DNA of 21,677 nucleotides from an uncultured Eubacteriales bacterium (lineage in GTDB: Bacteria > Bacillota > Clostridia > Peptostreptococcales > Anaerovoracaceae), in NCBI GenBank assembly GCA_900547295.1, contig URGK01000043.1, forward strand, positions 1-21,677. The letters are read 5' to 3'. Position numbers and translations under genes: made by a program. Under the pieces are notes generated by a model. It was given only the letters and a program-made list of their open reading frames with translations. It had not been told where the DNA came from and ran no database searches. Positions within the stretch are counted from its first letter, which is position 1. Every line of letters begins with the position of its first letter. Positions 13,455 to 21,365 of this stretch are shown one piece after another.

Positions 13455-15161
13455 ATGAAAAGAAAAAGTATTAAAGCTATTGCTGCATTATTATGTTTGG
13501 CAACAGTATTCTCGCTGTCAGCCTGCGGCAGTGACAACTCGGCAGACCTTGTTATAAGAAACGGTATGGTGTACACCGCTGATGGTAAGGGAACGGTTGC
13601 AGAAGCGATTGCCGTGAACGGAGATGAGATTGTATATGTAGGAGATGAACAAGGTGTTGAGAAATTTATAAAATCATCCACAAAAGACATTGATATGAAT
13701 GGCGGAATGGTACTGCCTGGATTTACTGACAGCCATCAGCATCCTTCCGCTATGGCAAATGAACTGTTTATGGTTTCTTTGCTAGATTGCAAGTCAGATG
13801 AAGAATATATTGAAACAATTAAAGAATATTATCAGAACAATCCGGATGTTGAGTCTATTGTAGGTGCTGGCTGGGATCGCCCGCTGTTTGACTCTGTAAA
13901 GCAGACAAAAGAAACCCTCGATGAAATAAGTGCGGAAATTCCGATTGTAATGTCAGACTCTGGATATCATATGAAATGGATGAACTCAAAAGCACTTGAA
14001 ATGATGGGGATAAATAAGGACTCCGAAGTGCCTGAAGGCGCTATGGTTGAAAAGAATGAAAACGGAGAACCTACCGGCGTGGTTTCCGATTATCCCGGAA
14101 TAAGCGATAAATTTAATCAGTTTACAAAAGACCAATATAAAGAGGCCATACTTGCTTATCAGGAAGAAGCTCTTGCCTGCGGGCTGACAGGTTCTTTTGA
14201 AGATACTCCAAGCAACTTTGACAGAGTTGTAGAGGCATATAATGAGCTTGAGTCAGAGGGAAAGCTTAAGTACCGGGTTAATGCATATATGCGAATATCA
14301 AAAGATGATGACATAGAAAAATCAGTTGCGGAATTAAAGAGCTACAGCGAAAATAATAATAACGGTCTTTTCCGTGTTGATGGTGCCAAAATATTTATTG
14401 ACGGAGTTCTTGAAGGAGAAACCGCATATATGGAAGAGGCATATGCTAATAACCCTGAAAATTATGGCCAGTATAGATGGAAGGGAGCAACAGACAGGCT
14501 TAATGAATTATGCAGACTGCTTGAAAAGGAAGGTCTCAATTACCATTTTCACGCTATCGGGGATAAAGCTGTTGCGATAGCTTTAGATGCCATTGAATAT
14601 GCTAAAGCCGATGCTAAGGACAGCGTGACAAGACCGGGGATTACACATCTGCAGTTTGTAAATGAAAAAGACATAAAAAGGTTTAAAGAGCTTGGTGTTT
14701 CAGCTGTAATTCAGGCGTTTTGGGCAGGATATGATGAGTACTATGAACAGTCTGTAGAACTGCTGGGAAAGAGCAGGGCCGACAGACAGTACCCTATTGA
14801 GAGCCTTTTTAAAGAAGGCATTCTGGTGGCATCAGGCAGCGATTTCCCGGTTCAGACAGACAGACCTTTGATTGCAATCGAAATGGGAGTTACCCGAGCT
14901 TTTCCGGGTGAAACAAAGAGCCTGCCTGAAGATAAAGAAAAAGCTAAGCTGGAGGATATGATACTCAGTTATACTTTGAATGGCGCTATTGCAAATGGAC
15001 GTGAAAATGAAACAGGCTCTATAGAGATTGGAAAAAAAGCGGACCTGGTAGTGCTGGATAAAAATCTGTTTGAAATACCTGCTGCTAAGATAGCGGAGAC
15101 AAAAGAAACAGTAACAATCTTTAATGGTGAAGTAGTATATGAGAAAAATGCCAAAAATTGA
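13455..15161 (+). CDS. Lipoprotein amidohydrolase, family 3 (YtcJ-like)
   Basis: A 568-residue metal-dependent hydrolase on the outer face of the cell membrane. Residues 1-24 are a lipoprotein signal ending in the lipobox LSAC, with C24 lipidated. The enzyme starts at about 30 (DLVIRNGMVYTADGKG). Visible motifs are GFTDSHQHP (metal histidines H94 and H96), YHFHAIGDKA in the middle, THLQFV, and ASGSDFPV with the late aspartate. The C-terminal strand pair (GSIEIGKKADLVVLDKN) closes the small beta domain. This family cleaves amide, formamide or carbamate bonds; substrate unknown. ATG at 13455 is chosen for AAGGAG 6 bases before it. Most YtcJ-like enzymes are cytoplasmic, so the lipid anchor is a variation and suggests an environmental substrate, perhaps sensed by the neighbouring regulator. 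Confidence 0.9.
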   Translation: MKRKSIKAIAALLCLATVFSLSACGSDNSADLVIRNGMVYTADGKGTVAEAIAVNGDEIVYVGDEQGVEKFIKSSTKDIDMNGGMVLPGFTDSHQHPSAMANELFMVSLLDCKSDEEYIETIKEYYQNNPDVESIVGAGWDRPLFDSVKQTKETLDEISAEIPIVMSDSGYHMKWMNSKALEMMGINKDSEVPEGAMVEKNENGEPTGVVSDYPGISDKFNQFTKDQYKEAILAYQEEALACGLTGSFEDTPSNFDRVVEAYNELESEGKLKYRVNAYMRISKDDDIEKSVAELKSYSENNNNGLFRVDGAKIFIDGVLEGETAYMEEAYANNPENYGQYRWKGATDRLNELCRLLEKEGLNYHFHAIGDKAVAIALDAIEYAKADAKDSVTRPGITHLQFVNEKDIKRFKELGVSAVIQAFWAGYDEYYEQSVELLGKSRADRQYPIESLFKEGILVASGSDFPVQTDRPLIAIEMGVTRAFPGETKSLPEDKEKAKLEDMILSYTLNGAIANGRENETGSIEIGKKADLVVLDKNLFEIPAAKIAETKETVTIFNGEVVYEKNAKN

Positions 15162-15223
15162 TATTAACCGGTGGCTGAAGCAGTGATACAGTTGGATGAA
15201 AGAAAAAAAGTTCTGTAAAAAAG

Positions 15224-15258
15224 GAACTTCAATCAAAAAAATGAACTTCAATCAAAAA
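15224..15258. repeat. Two direct repeats of 16 bp
   Basis: GAACTTCAATCAAAAA occurs at 15224-15239 and again at 15243-15258, a period of 19. The first copy also pairs with AAGTTC at 15208-15213. On the minus strand that pairing would form a terminator-like hairpin with a T run, although no minus-strand gene is nearby. Function unknown. Confidence 0.7.
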
Positions 15259-15262
15259 TGGC

Positions 15263-15300
15263 TTGCATTGACGGTTTGTCTGTGATAAAATAGTCAATGC
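15263..15300 (+). promoter_or_regulatory. rpmE promoter inside an 8-bp inverted repeat
   Basis: TTGCAT (15263-15268), a 17-base spacer and TAAAAT (15286-15291) form a promoter. A perfect inverted repeat, GCATTGAC (15265-15272) and GTCAATGC (15293-15300), spans it: the left arm covers the -35 and the right arm lies just after the -10. A dimeric repressor bound here would block the polymerase. Confidence 0.55.
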
Positions 15301-15378
15301 GTGTAAAGCAGAGAACTCGCAAGAGTATTATAAACATTATGCAAGGGTGATAGACCTGAGCAGGAAAGAGGTGAAAGC

Positions 15379-15579
15379 ATGAAGGAAGGAATCCATCCAG
15401 ATTACAAGGAATGTAAAGTAACTTGCGCATGCGGCAACACATTTGTTACTAAGTCAACTAAAGAAGAACTTAGATTAGACGTTTGCTCAGCATGTCATCC
15501 ATTCTTCACAGGCCAGCAGAAATTCGTTAACAGAGGCGGCCGTGTTGAGAAATTCAAGCAGAAATACAATATGGATTAA
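15379..15579 (+). CDS. rpmE: Ribosomal protein L31, zinc-binding form
   Basis: A 66-residue protein of the large ribosomal subunit. The N-terminus MKEGIHPDY is typical of the family. C16 and C18 (TCACG) with C36 and C39 (CSAC) give the cysteine set of the zinc-binding (C+) form. The end, QQKFVNRGGRVEKFKQKY, is also standard. GAGGTG lies about 6 bases before the ATG. The leader from the promoter is about 80 bases and contains small hairpins (CTC-GCAA-GAG near 15318 and CCT-GAGC-AGG at 15354-15363). Autoregulatory L31 leaders are known in Firmicutes, but I cannot confirm that this is one. The gene has its own promoter and terminator. Confidence 0.97.
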   Translation: MKEGIHPDYKECKVTCACGNTFVTKSTKEELRLDVCSACHPFFTGQQKFVNRGGRVEKFKQKYNMD

Positions 15580-15587
15580 TAAAAATT

Positions 15588-15616
15588 ACCGGAATTTTAA
15601 GTTCCGGTTTTTTTTA
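15588..15616 (+). terminator. Intrinsic terminator of rpmE
   Basis: A 7-bp stem, ACCGGAA (15588-15594) with TTCCGGT (15602-15608), is followed by a run of eight T. It lies 8 bases after the rpmE stop. Confidence 0.92.
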
Positions 15617-15628
15617 GATAAATTCGGC

Positions 15629-15657
15629 TTAAATATACAGACAAAGTATGATATACT
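15629..15657 (+). promoter_or_regulatory. Promoter of the prfA operon
   Basis: TTAAAT (15629-15634), a 17-base spacer and TATACT (15652-15657) resemble a sigma-A promoter with a weak -35. It follows the rpmE terminator and precedes the prfA ribosome site by about 25 bases. Confidence 0.55.
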
Positions 15658-15691
15658 ATATAGTTGAGAAAAAACAAAACAGAGGTGCATA

Positions 15692-16753
15692 ATGTTCGAT
15701 AAATTAGACTTTATACTTGAGAAATACGAGGAGCTTGCTTTAAAGGTATCAGACCCCGATATCATAAACAATCAGCCTGTATGGCAGAAGCACGTTAAGG
15801 AAATGGGCGAGATGGAGCCCCTCGTTAACAAATACAAAGAATACAAGATGACCAAGGATAATATAGCGGCCGCAAAGGAGATGCTTGACGATCCCGATGA
15901 GGAAATGCGCGAGATGGCCAAGCTTGAGCTTTCAGAGGGTCAGGATAAGCTGGAGCAGATAGAAGAGGAACTCAAAATCCTCATGCTGCCTAAGGACCCT
16001 AACGATGACAAAAACGTAATCCTTGAAGTCCGCGCAGGCACAGGCGGAGACGAGGCAGCCCTGTTTGGCGCAGACCTGCTCAGGATGTATATGAGATATG
16101 CAGAGCGCAAGGGCTGGAAAACAGAGCTTATGGAAATCAACGAGACAGGCATAGGCGGAATCAAGGAGGCCGTAATGCTCATCAAGGGCAAGGGAGCATA
16201 TTCAAGACTCAAATTCGAGAGCGGAGCGCACAGAGTTCAGCGTGTGCCCGAAACAGAATCCAGCGGCAGAGTTCATACCTCTGCGGCTACAGTTGCCGTG
16301 CTTCCTGAGGTTGATGACGTTGAAGTTGATTTAAACCCTAACGATGTAAGAGTCGATGTATATCGTGCATCGGGCAACGGCGGACAGTGCGTAAACACTA
16401 CAGACTCTGCCGTAAGACTTACTCACGAGCCTACAGGACTTGTAGTAACCTGCCAGGACGAAAAATCACAGCTCAAAAACAAAGAAAAAGCTTTCAAGGT
16501 TTTAAAATCAAGGCTTTATGATATGAAGGTGCAGGAACAGCACAAGGAAATCTCAGACGCCAGAAAGAGTCAGGTCGGCTCAGGCGACAGAAGTGAGAGA
16601 ATAAGGACATACAACTTCCCGCAGGGAAGAATATCAGACCACAGGATAGGTCTTACACTTTACAAGCTTGACTCCTTTATAGACGGAGATCTTGATGAAG
16701 TAATAGATGCGCTGATTACAGAGGATCAGGCAGAGAAGATGAAGGAATTCTAA
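15692..16753 (+). CDS. prfA: Peptide chain release factor 1 (RF1)
   Basis: A 353-residue factor that ends translation at UAA and UAG. The N-terminal coiled-coil domain (1-100) is followed by the codon-recognition domain with the tripeptide P-E-T (186-188, RVPETESSGRVHTS), the PxT form that marks RF1; RF2 would have SPF. The catalytic GGQ lies at 230-232 in ASGNGGQCVNTTDSAVRL, and Q232 is the residue methylated by PrmC. GAGGTG lies 4 bases before the ATG. It leads an operon: the sua5 start is two bases after its stop. The full length matches the family. Confidence 0.98.
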   Translation: MFDKLDFILEKYEELALKVSDPDIINNQPVWQKHVKEMGEMEPLVNKYKEYKMTKDNIAAAKEMLDDPDEEMREMAKLELSEGQDKLEQIEEELKILMLPKDPNDDKNVILEVRAGTGGDEAALFGADLLRMYMRYAERKGWKTELMEINETGIGGIKEAVMLIKGKGAYSRLKFESGAHRVQRVPETESSGRVHTSAATVAVLPEVDDVEVDLNPNDVRVDVYRASGNGGQCVNTTDSAVRLTHEPTGLVVTCQDEKSQLKNKEKAFKVLKSRLYDMKVQEQHKEISDARKSQVGSGDRSERIRTYNFPQGRISDHRIGLTLYKLDSFIDGDLDEVIDALITEDQAEKMKEF

Positions 16754-16755
16754 TT

Positions 16756-17754
16756 ATGAAAACTAAAATTCTCGAACCTACAAAAGAAAACATCACCTAC
16801 GCAGGCAGACTGCTGGCGGAGGGAGGCATAGTGGCGTTCCCTACCGAAACCGTATACGGACTCGGAGCCGATGCGTTCAATGAAGAGGCTGTCAAAGCTG
16901 TATACGCAGCAAAGGGCAGACCCAGCGACAACCCTATGATTGTTCATATTGCAAGAGCAAGCGACATAGGACAGCTTACTCCGAGATTAAGCGGGGATAT
17001 AGTGGCGCTTATAGAGAACTTCTGGCCGGGACCGCTTACTATGGTAGTAAAGAAAAAACCAGGGATACCGGATGCCACAACAGGCGGACTTGATACAGTA
17101 GGTATCAGACTTCCCGATACGCAGATTGCAAGAGAGCTTATAGAGGCGGCAGGCTGTCCCATAGCGGCGCCAAGCGCCAATATTTCAGGCAGACCTTCAC
17201 CGACAAAGGCGCAGCATGTAATCGACGACCTTTCGGGCAAGATAGATGCCATAGTCAAAGGCGACGACTGCAGAGTCGGCATAGAGTCCACAGTCCTTGA
17301 CGTTACAGGAGATACACCTGTAATACTGCGCCCCGGCATTATAACGGCGGAGCAGATAGAGGCGGTTTTAGATAAAAAAGTCGAGATAGATCCTGCTGTT
17401 TTAAAACAAAGCACAGACGGCAGCCTTAAACCTAAAGCGCCCGGAATGAAATACAAGCACTATGCGCCTAAGGCAGATATGGTTGTACTCGAGGGCCAGA
17501 GGGACAAGGTCAAAAAAGAAATCGAAAGATTAAAGGGGCTAAACGAGCAGCTTGGCAACAAGGTGGGAGTAATCCTCTTTGAAGAAAAGGCTTTCATAGA
17601 GGCGGCTCACGACTTCTTTGCAAGACTCAGAGAGCTTGACAAGGAGAATGTGGACCTGATACTTGCGGGGGCGCTTTCGGATATAGACGGAGTCGGCTTT
17701 GCGGTAATGAACAGAATGCTCAAATCGGCAGGATATAATATAGTAAAAGTATAG
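16756..17754 (+). CDS. sua5: Threonylcarbamoyl-AMP synthase (Sua5)
   Basis: A 332-residue enzyme that makes threonylcarbamoyl-AMP from threonine, bicarbonate and ATP, the first step of t6A modification at position 37 of ANN-reading tRNAs. The YrdC-like domain (about 10-205) carries GGIVAFPTETVYGLGADA, AAKGRPSDNPM and the nucleotide-binding SANISGRPSPT. After the linker around 225-240 (KPKAPGMKYKHYAPKA) there is a C-terminal Sua5 domain, so this is the long Sua5 form and not the short TsaC. AAGGAA in the last prfA codons is its likely ribosome site. The next gene, rpiB, starts 9 bases later; the arginine phosphatase gene found between them in Bacillus is absent. Confidence 0.96.
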   Translation: MKTKILEPTKENITYAGRLLAEGGIVAFPTETVYGLGADAFNEEAVKAVYAAKGRPSDNPMIVHIARASDIGQLTPRLSGDIVALIENFWPGPLTMVVKKKPGIPDATTGGLDTVGIRLPDTQIARELIEAAGCPIAAPSANISGRPSPTKAQHVIDDLSGKIDAIVKGDDCRVGIESTVLDVTGDTPVILRPGIITAEQIEAVLDKKVEIDPAVLKQSTDGSLKPKAPGMKYKHYAPKADMVVLEGQRDKVKKEIERLKGLNEQLGNKVGVILFEEKAFIEAAHDFFARLRELDKENVDLILAGALSDIDGVGFAVMNRMLKSAGYNIVKV

Positions 17755-17763
17755 GAGAACAAA

Positions 17764-18195
17764 ATGAAAATAGCTTTAGCTTCAGATCACGGCGGATACG
17801 CCCTCAAGGAAACAGTTAAAAAATATCTGACAGAGAGAAATATAGAGGTTCTGGACATGGGTACAGACTCAGAGGAGTCGGTTGATTATCCGGTATTCGG
17901 CAAAGCGGCGGCAGAGGCCGTTGCAGACGGCAGAGCAGACAGAGGCATTGTGTGCTGCGGCACAGGGATAGGAATATCAATTGCCGCAAACAAAGTTAAG
18001 GGAATCAGATGTGCATTATGTACAGACGTGCATATGGCAGAGATGACGCGCAGACACAACGATGCAAATATGCTTGCAATGGGAGGCAGGACAACTGATG
18101 AAAAGACAGCTCTTGAAATCACAGCGGCATGGCTTGATACAGAGTTTGAGGGCGGCAGACATCAGAGAAGAGTTGATATGCTTAATAATATGTAG
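17764..18195 (+). CDS. rpiB: Ribose-5-phosphate isomerase B
   Basis: A 143-residue enzyme interconverting ribose 5-phosphate and ribulose 5-phosphate in the pentose phosphate pathway. The RpiB/LacAB family shows in ASDHGGYALKE (6-16), the active-site cysteine in GIVCCGTGIGISIAANK (61-77), and RRHNDANMLAMGGR (95-108). The length is standard. AGGAG lies just before the ATG. Some relatives isomerise allose or galactose phosphates, but the conserved cluster with upp and sua5 supports the ribose role, which provides the sugar for PRPP used by the next gene. Confidence 0.95.
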   Translation: MKIALASDHGGYALKETVKKYLTERNIEVLDMGTDSEESVDYPVFGKAAAEAVADGRADRGIVCCGTGIGISIAANKVKGIRCALCTDVHMAEMTRRHNDANMLAMGGRTTDEKTALEITAAWLDTEFEGGRHQRRVDMLNNM

Positions 18196-18224
18196 TTAAT
18201 TATAAATACTATGGAGGTAGCAAA

Positions 18225-18854
18225 ATGGGTAAAGTTTATGTATTTGATCATCCGTTAATTCAGCACAAGACAGCAATAATCAGAAAGACAGACACATCAA
18301 CTAAGGATTTCAGACAGCTGGTAAAAGAGATTGCAATGCTTATGGGATATGAGGCAACAAGACAGCTTCCTTTGGAAGAGGTTGATATCGAAACTCCAAT
18401 CTGCAAGACTACAGTTAAAATGCTCAAGGGCGAGGACATAGCAATCGTTCCTATTTTAAGAGCGGGACTCGGAATGGTAGACGGTATGCTTGAGCTTGTA
18501 CCTAATGCCAAGGTAGGTCATGTTGGACTTTACAGAGACCCTGAAACTCACGAGCCGGTAGAATACTACTGCAAACTGCCTGCAGATATAGATAAGAGAC
18601 AGATATTTGTAGTTGACCCTATGCTTGCAACAGGCGGATCTGCTGCTGCGGCTATTGATTTTGTAAAGGCAAGAGGCGGCAAGGACATCATCTTTATGTG
18701 CCTTATCGCTGCACCTGAGGGAATTGAAGCTCTGCAGAAGGCTCACCCTGATGTTGATATATTCATCGCAGCCAAGGATGAAAAACTAAACGAAAACGCT
18801 TATATAGTTCCGGGACTCGGAGATGCAGGCGACAGAATATTCGGTACGAAATAA
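18225..18854 (+). CDS. upp: Uracil phosphoribosyltransferase
   Basis: A 209-residue salvage enzyme converting uracil and PRPP into UMP. It shows the family N-terminus (VYVFDHPLIQHKTAIIRKTDTSTKDFR split by the start), PILRAGLGMVDGM (76-88), the PRPP-binding loop VVDPMLATGGSAAAAI (about 128-143), and the uracil-binding YIVPGLGDAGDRIFGTK at the C-terminus. GGAGG lies 8-9 bases before the ATG, 29 bases after rpiB. No hairpin terminator with a T run follows, so the transcript may run into tyrS. Confidence 0.97.
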   Translation: MGKVYVFDHPLIQHKTAIIRKTDTSTKDFRQLVKEIAMLMGYEATRQLPLEEVDIETPICKTTVKMLKGEDIAIVPILRAGLGMVDGMLELVPNAKVGHVGLYRDPETHEPVEYYCKLPADIDKRQIFVVDPMLATGGSAAAAIDFVKARGGKDIIFMCLIAAPEGIEALQKAHPDVDIFIAAKDEKLNENAYIVPGLGDAGDRIFGTK

Positions 18855-18956
18855 TGAAACAGTGTACAGATCCCGCACTCTTTGTTAACAGACCCAGAGA
18901 TGTTAATGCTGCCTGAGGAGCGTTAGACAGAGAAAATTACGGAGGAAACAGAAAAA

Positions 18957-20288
18957 ATGAATCACATACCTGATAATGTTAGTAAATATGATAACGTCTA
19001 TGACGTTCTCAAAGAAAGAGGTTTTATAGAACAGACCACTGATGATGAGGGAATAAGAAAACTTCTGGGAGAAGAGAAAATCAAATTCTATATCGGATTT
19101 GACCCTACTGCAGACTGTCTTCACGTAGGACACTTCATGCAGGTTATAATTATGATGTACATGCAGAAATACGGACATACACCTGTAGTCCTTATAGGCG
19201 GCGGTACAACTATGATAGGCGACCCTTCCGGAAGATCTGATATGAGACAGATGATGACTCAGGATACAATCAGAGAAAACGGACTCAAATTCAAGGCGCT
19301 GTTTGACAGATTTATCGAATTCGATGAAGAATGGAAATACGTTCCTTCGGGAAGCGTTCTTGAAAAGGGCTCATACAACAAAGAGCCTGAAACAGGCAAG
19401 GCAATCTGTGTCAACAATGCAGACTGGCTTCTTGGATTTAACTATCTTGAATTCATAAGAGACATAGGCAGCAGATTTTCAGTAAACGCAATGCTCAGAG
19501 CAGAATGCTTCAAGCAGAGAATGGAAAAGGGCCTGTCTTTTCTTGAATTCAACTATATGCTGCTGCAGTCATACGACTTCTATGCGCTTGCAAGAGACTT
19601 GGACTGCAAAATAGAATTCGGCGGCAACGACCAGTGGAGCAATATCCTGTTTGGTGCGGATCTGGCAAGAAGACTTTTAGGCAAGGACAACTACTACGGT
19701 ATGACTTTCTCACTTCTTACAAACAGCGAAGGCAAGAAAATGGGTAAGACTCAGAAAGGTGCTCTGTGGCTTGATGCAGACAAGACTTCACCGTTTGAAT
19801 TTTATCAGTACTGGAGAAATGTAGACGATGCCGACGTAAACAAATGCCTCAGGATGCTTACTTTCTTACCTATGGAGGAAGTAGAAAGACTTTCAGCGCT
19901 TGAAGGCGCGGAAATCAACAAGGCAAAGGAAATCCTTGCATTTGAGGTTACCAAGCTTGTTCACGGAGAAGAAGCGGCAGCAAAGGCTCAGGAGGGCGCA
20001 AAAGCAGCATTCTCAGGAGGAGCTGCTCTTGATAATATTCCGGCGGTAACAATGGACAAGGCGAATTTCGAAGGAGAAGGTATGGGCGTTGTAAACCTTA
20101 TCAGAGAAATCGGAGTTGTTCCTACAAATTCAGAGGGTTTCAGAACTATCAAGCAGGGCGGTCTTGAAATCGCCGGCAGCAAGGTTACAGATCCTAAGAT
20201 GATGATTACTGCAGATATGTTTGATGATGCAGGCAAACTTCTCGTCAAGAAAGGCAAGAAAACCTACAGAATGGTAGAGCTTGGATAG
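18957..20288 (+). CDS. tyrS: Tyrosyl-tRNA synthetase
   Basis: A 443-residue class I synthetase charging tRNA-Tyr. Visible are YIGFDPTADCLHVGHF (45-60, with HVGH as the HIGH motif), GDPSGRSD (88-95), the tyrosine-pocket LLQSYDF (202-208), GGNDQWSNI (222-230) and KMGKT (261-265) as the KMSKS loop. The last ~65 residues form an S4 RNA-binding domain (GVVPTNSEGFRTIKQGGLEI). About 20 extra residues (124-148, WKYVPSGSVLEKGSYNKEPE in part) precede NNADWL, making it slightly longer than usual. GGAGG lies 11 bases before the ATG. The ~100-base leader shows no T-box sequence, which is unusual for a clostridial synthetase. Confidence 0.97.
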   Translation: MNHIPDNVSKYDNVYDVLKERGFIEQTTDDEGIRKLLGEEKIKFYIGFDPTADCLHVGHFMQVIIMMYMQKYGHTPVVLIGGGTTMIGDPSGRSDMRQMMTQDTIRENGLKFKALFDRFIEFDEEWKYVPSGSVLEKGSYNKEPETGKAICVNNADWLLGFNYLEFIRDIGSRFSVNAMLRAECFKQRMEKGLSFLEFNYMLLQSYDFYALARDLDCKIEFGGNDQWSNILFGADLARRLLGKDNYYGMTFSLLTNSEGKKMGKTQKGALWLDADKTSPFEFYQYWRNVDDADVNKCLRMLTFLPMEEVERLSALEGAEINKAKEILAFEVTKLVHGEEAAAKAQEGAKAAFSGGAALDNIPAVTMDKANFEGEGMGVVNLIREIGVVPTNSEGFRTIKQGGLEIAGSKVTDPKMMITADMFDDAGKLLVKKGKKTYRMVELG

Positions 20289-20303
20289 ATAAACAGCTTT
20301 AAT
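20282..20303 (+). repeat. Left copy of a 22-bp direct repeat at the tyrS end
   Basis: Starts TGGATAGATAAACA and ends CTTTAAT, and includes the tyrS stop codon. It matches 20634-20655 at 21 of 22 positions (G at 20296 against A at 20648). The copies are 352 bp apart and bracket the gene-free stretch. Confidence 0.85.
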
Positions 20304-20310
20304 GTGGACT

Positions 20311-20334
20311 AAAAGACCGCTTCGGCGGTCTTTT
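20311..20334 (+). terminator. Intrinsic terminator of tyrS
   Basis: A perfect 10-bp stem, AAAAGACCGC (20311-20320) with GCGGTCTTTT (20325-20334), is capped by the stable TTCG tetraloop. Confidence 0.95.
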
Positions 20335-20544
20335 ATATTGCGGCGAAATGCGGCGCAGAATTCGGATGAAAAGGTTAATGGGATATGATATAATTAGCTT
20401 ATACCTAAAGCAGACTGACAATATTTGTTTTAGATTGTTAATTAGAACATAAAAAGCTAATGCATGTTTATCATGGTCACATTATAGGACTTTATTACAG
20501 GTACATGATGAAGCTGCACGCATTGATATAGAAAGAAGCATATG

Positions 20545-20640
20545 AGCAAGTCTGGAGCATGCGTATTTTGCAAAGGAAGGATTGCGTGAAGAAATGAAAA
20601 TATAGAAGGTAAGCTTCTATTTGCAGCAGGGAGTGGATAG
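20545..20640 (+). pseudogene. Possible remnant of a GNAT acetyltransferase C-terminus
   Basis: One frame reads SI-stop-ASLEHAYFAKEGLREEMKI-stop, and a shifted frame continues IEGKLLFAAG. This resembles the end of GNAT N-acetyltransferases (AS..LEKAGF.KEG.LRE.....DGK). There are stops inside it and no start, so if real it is a fossil of about 30 codons. The likeness is short and rests on recall of the family pattern only. Confidence 0.25.
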
Positions 20641-20655
20641 ATAAACAACTTTAAT
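20634..20655 (+). repeat. Right copy of the 22-bp direct repeat
   Basis: Near-identical to 20282-20303. It lies about 50 bases before the DUF4230 start. The bases to its left do not resemble the end of tyrS, so only the short end was copied, or the left part has decayed. Confidence 0.85.
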
Positions 20656-20703
20656 ACAGATATGATTAATATAGTGCAATGAATAAAACAGAGGTGGAAG
20701 TAT

Positions 20704-21348
20704 ATGAGTGAATTAACAGAAACAGAAAAAAAGTCTAAAATGGCAAAATTTAAAAAAAGAGTAAAAGTAGCAATATTTATTCTACTTATAATATTAGTAA
20801 TAGCCGGTGCCATTTCAATAGTAAGTAATTATTTTGAAACGGAAAGCAAAACTATAAAAATAGGCTTTGAGGATATAGGAGAATTGGATACACAGGTTGC
20901 TTATACAACAGTAATAGGAACAATTGATGATCCCAGAAAAATCTTCGGAGTGAAAATTCCTTTTACGGAGAGCAAATACATATACAGCTATGATGTAGTA
21001 GTAAAAGCAGGCTTGGATTTCAGTAAAATTCGATGGAAAGAGGGAGCAGAAAAGATTAGAGTTTCTATGCCTGCTCCAAGGGTTACAGATTGCTATATAG
21101 ATGAAGATTCAGGTAAAGTTTATTATGAAAAAGAAAGTATTTTTTCCCCTATAACCTTTGCTGAGGAAATGGAATCACGTAAGGATCTTACTGAAAGAGG
21201 CAGGAAGGATGCAGTTGCAAAAGGTCTTATTAATAATGCTAAAAAGAATGCCGAGAAACTGCTGAAGAGTTTCTTTAACAATAATAAGAAATATAAAGAC
21301 GTCGTGGACGTTCCGGCCGGCGCGTTCGTTATCTTGAAGAAAAAATAA
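20704..21348 (+). CDS. Membrane-anchored DUF4230 protein, with odd C-terminus
   Basis: A 214-residue protein. A basic N-terminal stretch (13-21) is followed by one membrane helix (about 22-43, VAIFILLIILVIAGAISIV) and an extracellular domain of the DUF4230 family (about 50-195: KIGFEDIGELDTQVAYTTVIGTID, KYIYSYDVVVKAGLDFSKI, EKIRVSMPAPRVTDCYID). The function of the family is unknown. GAGGTGG lies 7-8 bases before the ATG. The last 15 residues (VVDVPAGAFVILKKK) do not look like the family end and are encoded by GC-rich codons (GTC GTG GAC ... CCG GCC GGC GCG) unlike the AT-rich codons before them. The true 3' end may have been replaced by foreign sequence at about 21298. Confidence 0.83.
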   Translation: MSELTETEKKSKMAKFKKRVKVAIFILLIILVIAGAISIVSNYFETESKTIKIGFEDIGELDTQVAYTTVIGTIDDPRKIFGVKIPFTESKYIYSYDVVVKAGLDFSKIRWKEGAEKIRVSMPAPRVTDCYIDEDSGKVYYEKESIFSPITFAEEMESRKDLTERGRKDAVAKGLINNAKKNAEKLLKSFFNNNKKYKDVVDVPAGAFVILKKK

Positions 21349-21365
21349 ATATTTTTCAAAAAAAT

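Larger units (their letters stand above)
20335..20703 (+). other. Gene-free stretch between tyrS and the DUF4230 gene
   Basis: No intact reading frame with a ribosome site is visible here. It contains an extended -10 element TGATATAAT (20386-20394) with no clear -35, the possible acetyltransferase remnant listed separately, and the right 22-bp repeat. The same TGATATAAT word occurs before pckA. Confidence 0.6.

Noticed and set aside
15208..15229. Terminator-like hairpin on the minus strand
   Set aside because: AAGTTC/GAACTT with a minus-strand T run, but no minus-strand gene lies upstream of it. Probably a by-product of the direct repeats.
18855..18956. T-box leader before tyrS
   Set aside because: Only about 100 bases are available, no AGGGTGG-type T-box word is present and no terminator follows. 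A weak inverted repeat (TTAACA/TGTTAA at 18885-18906) has no T run.
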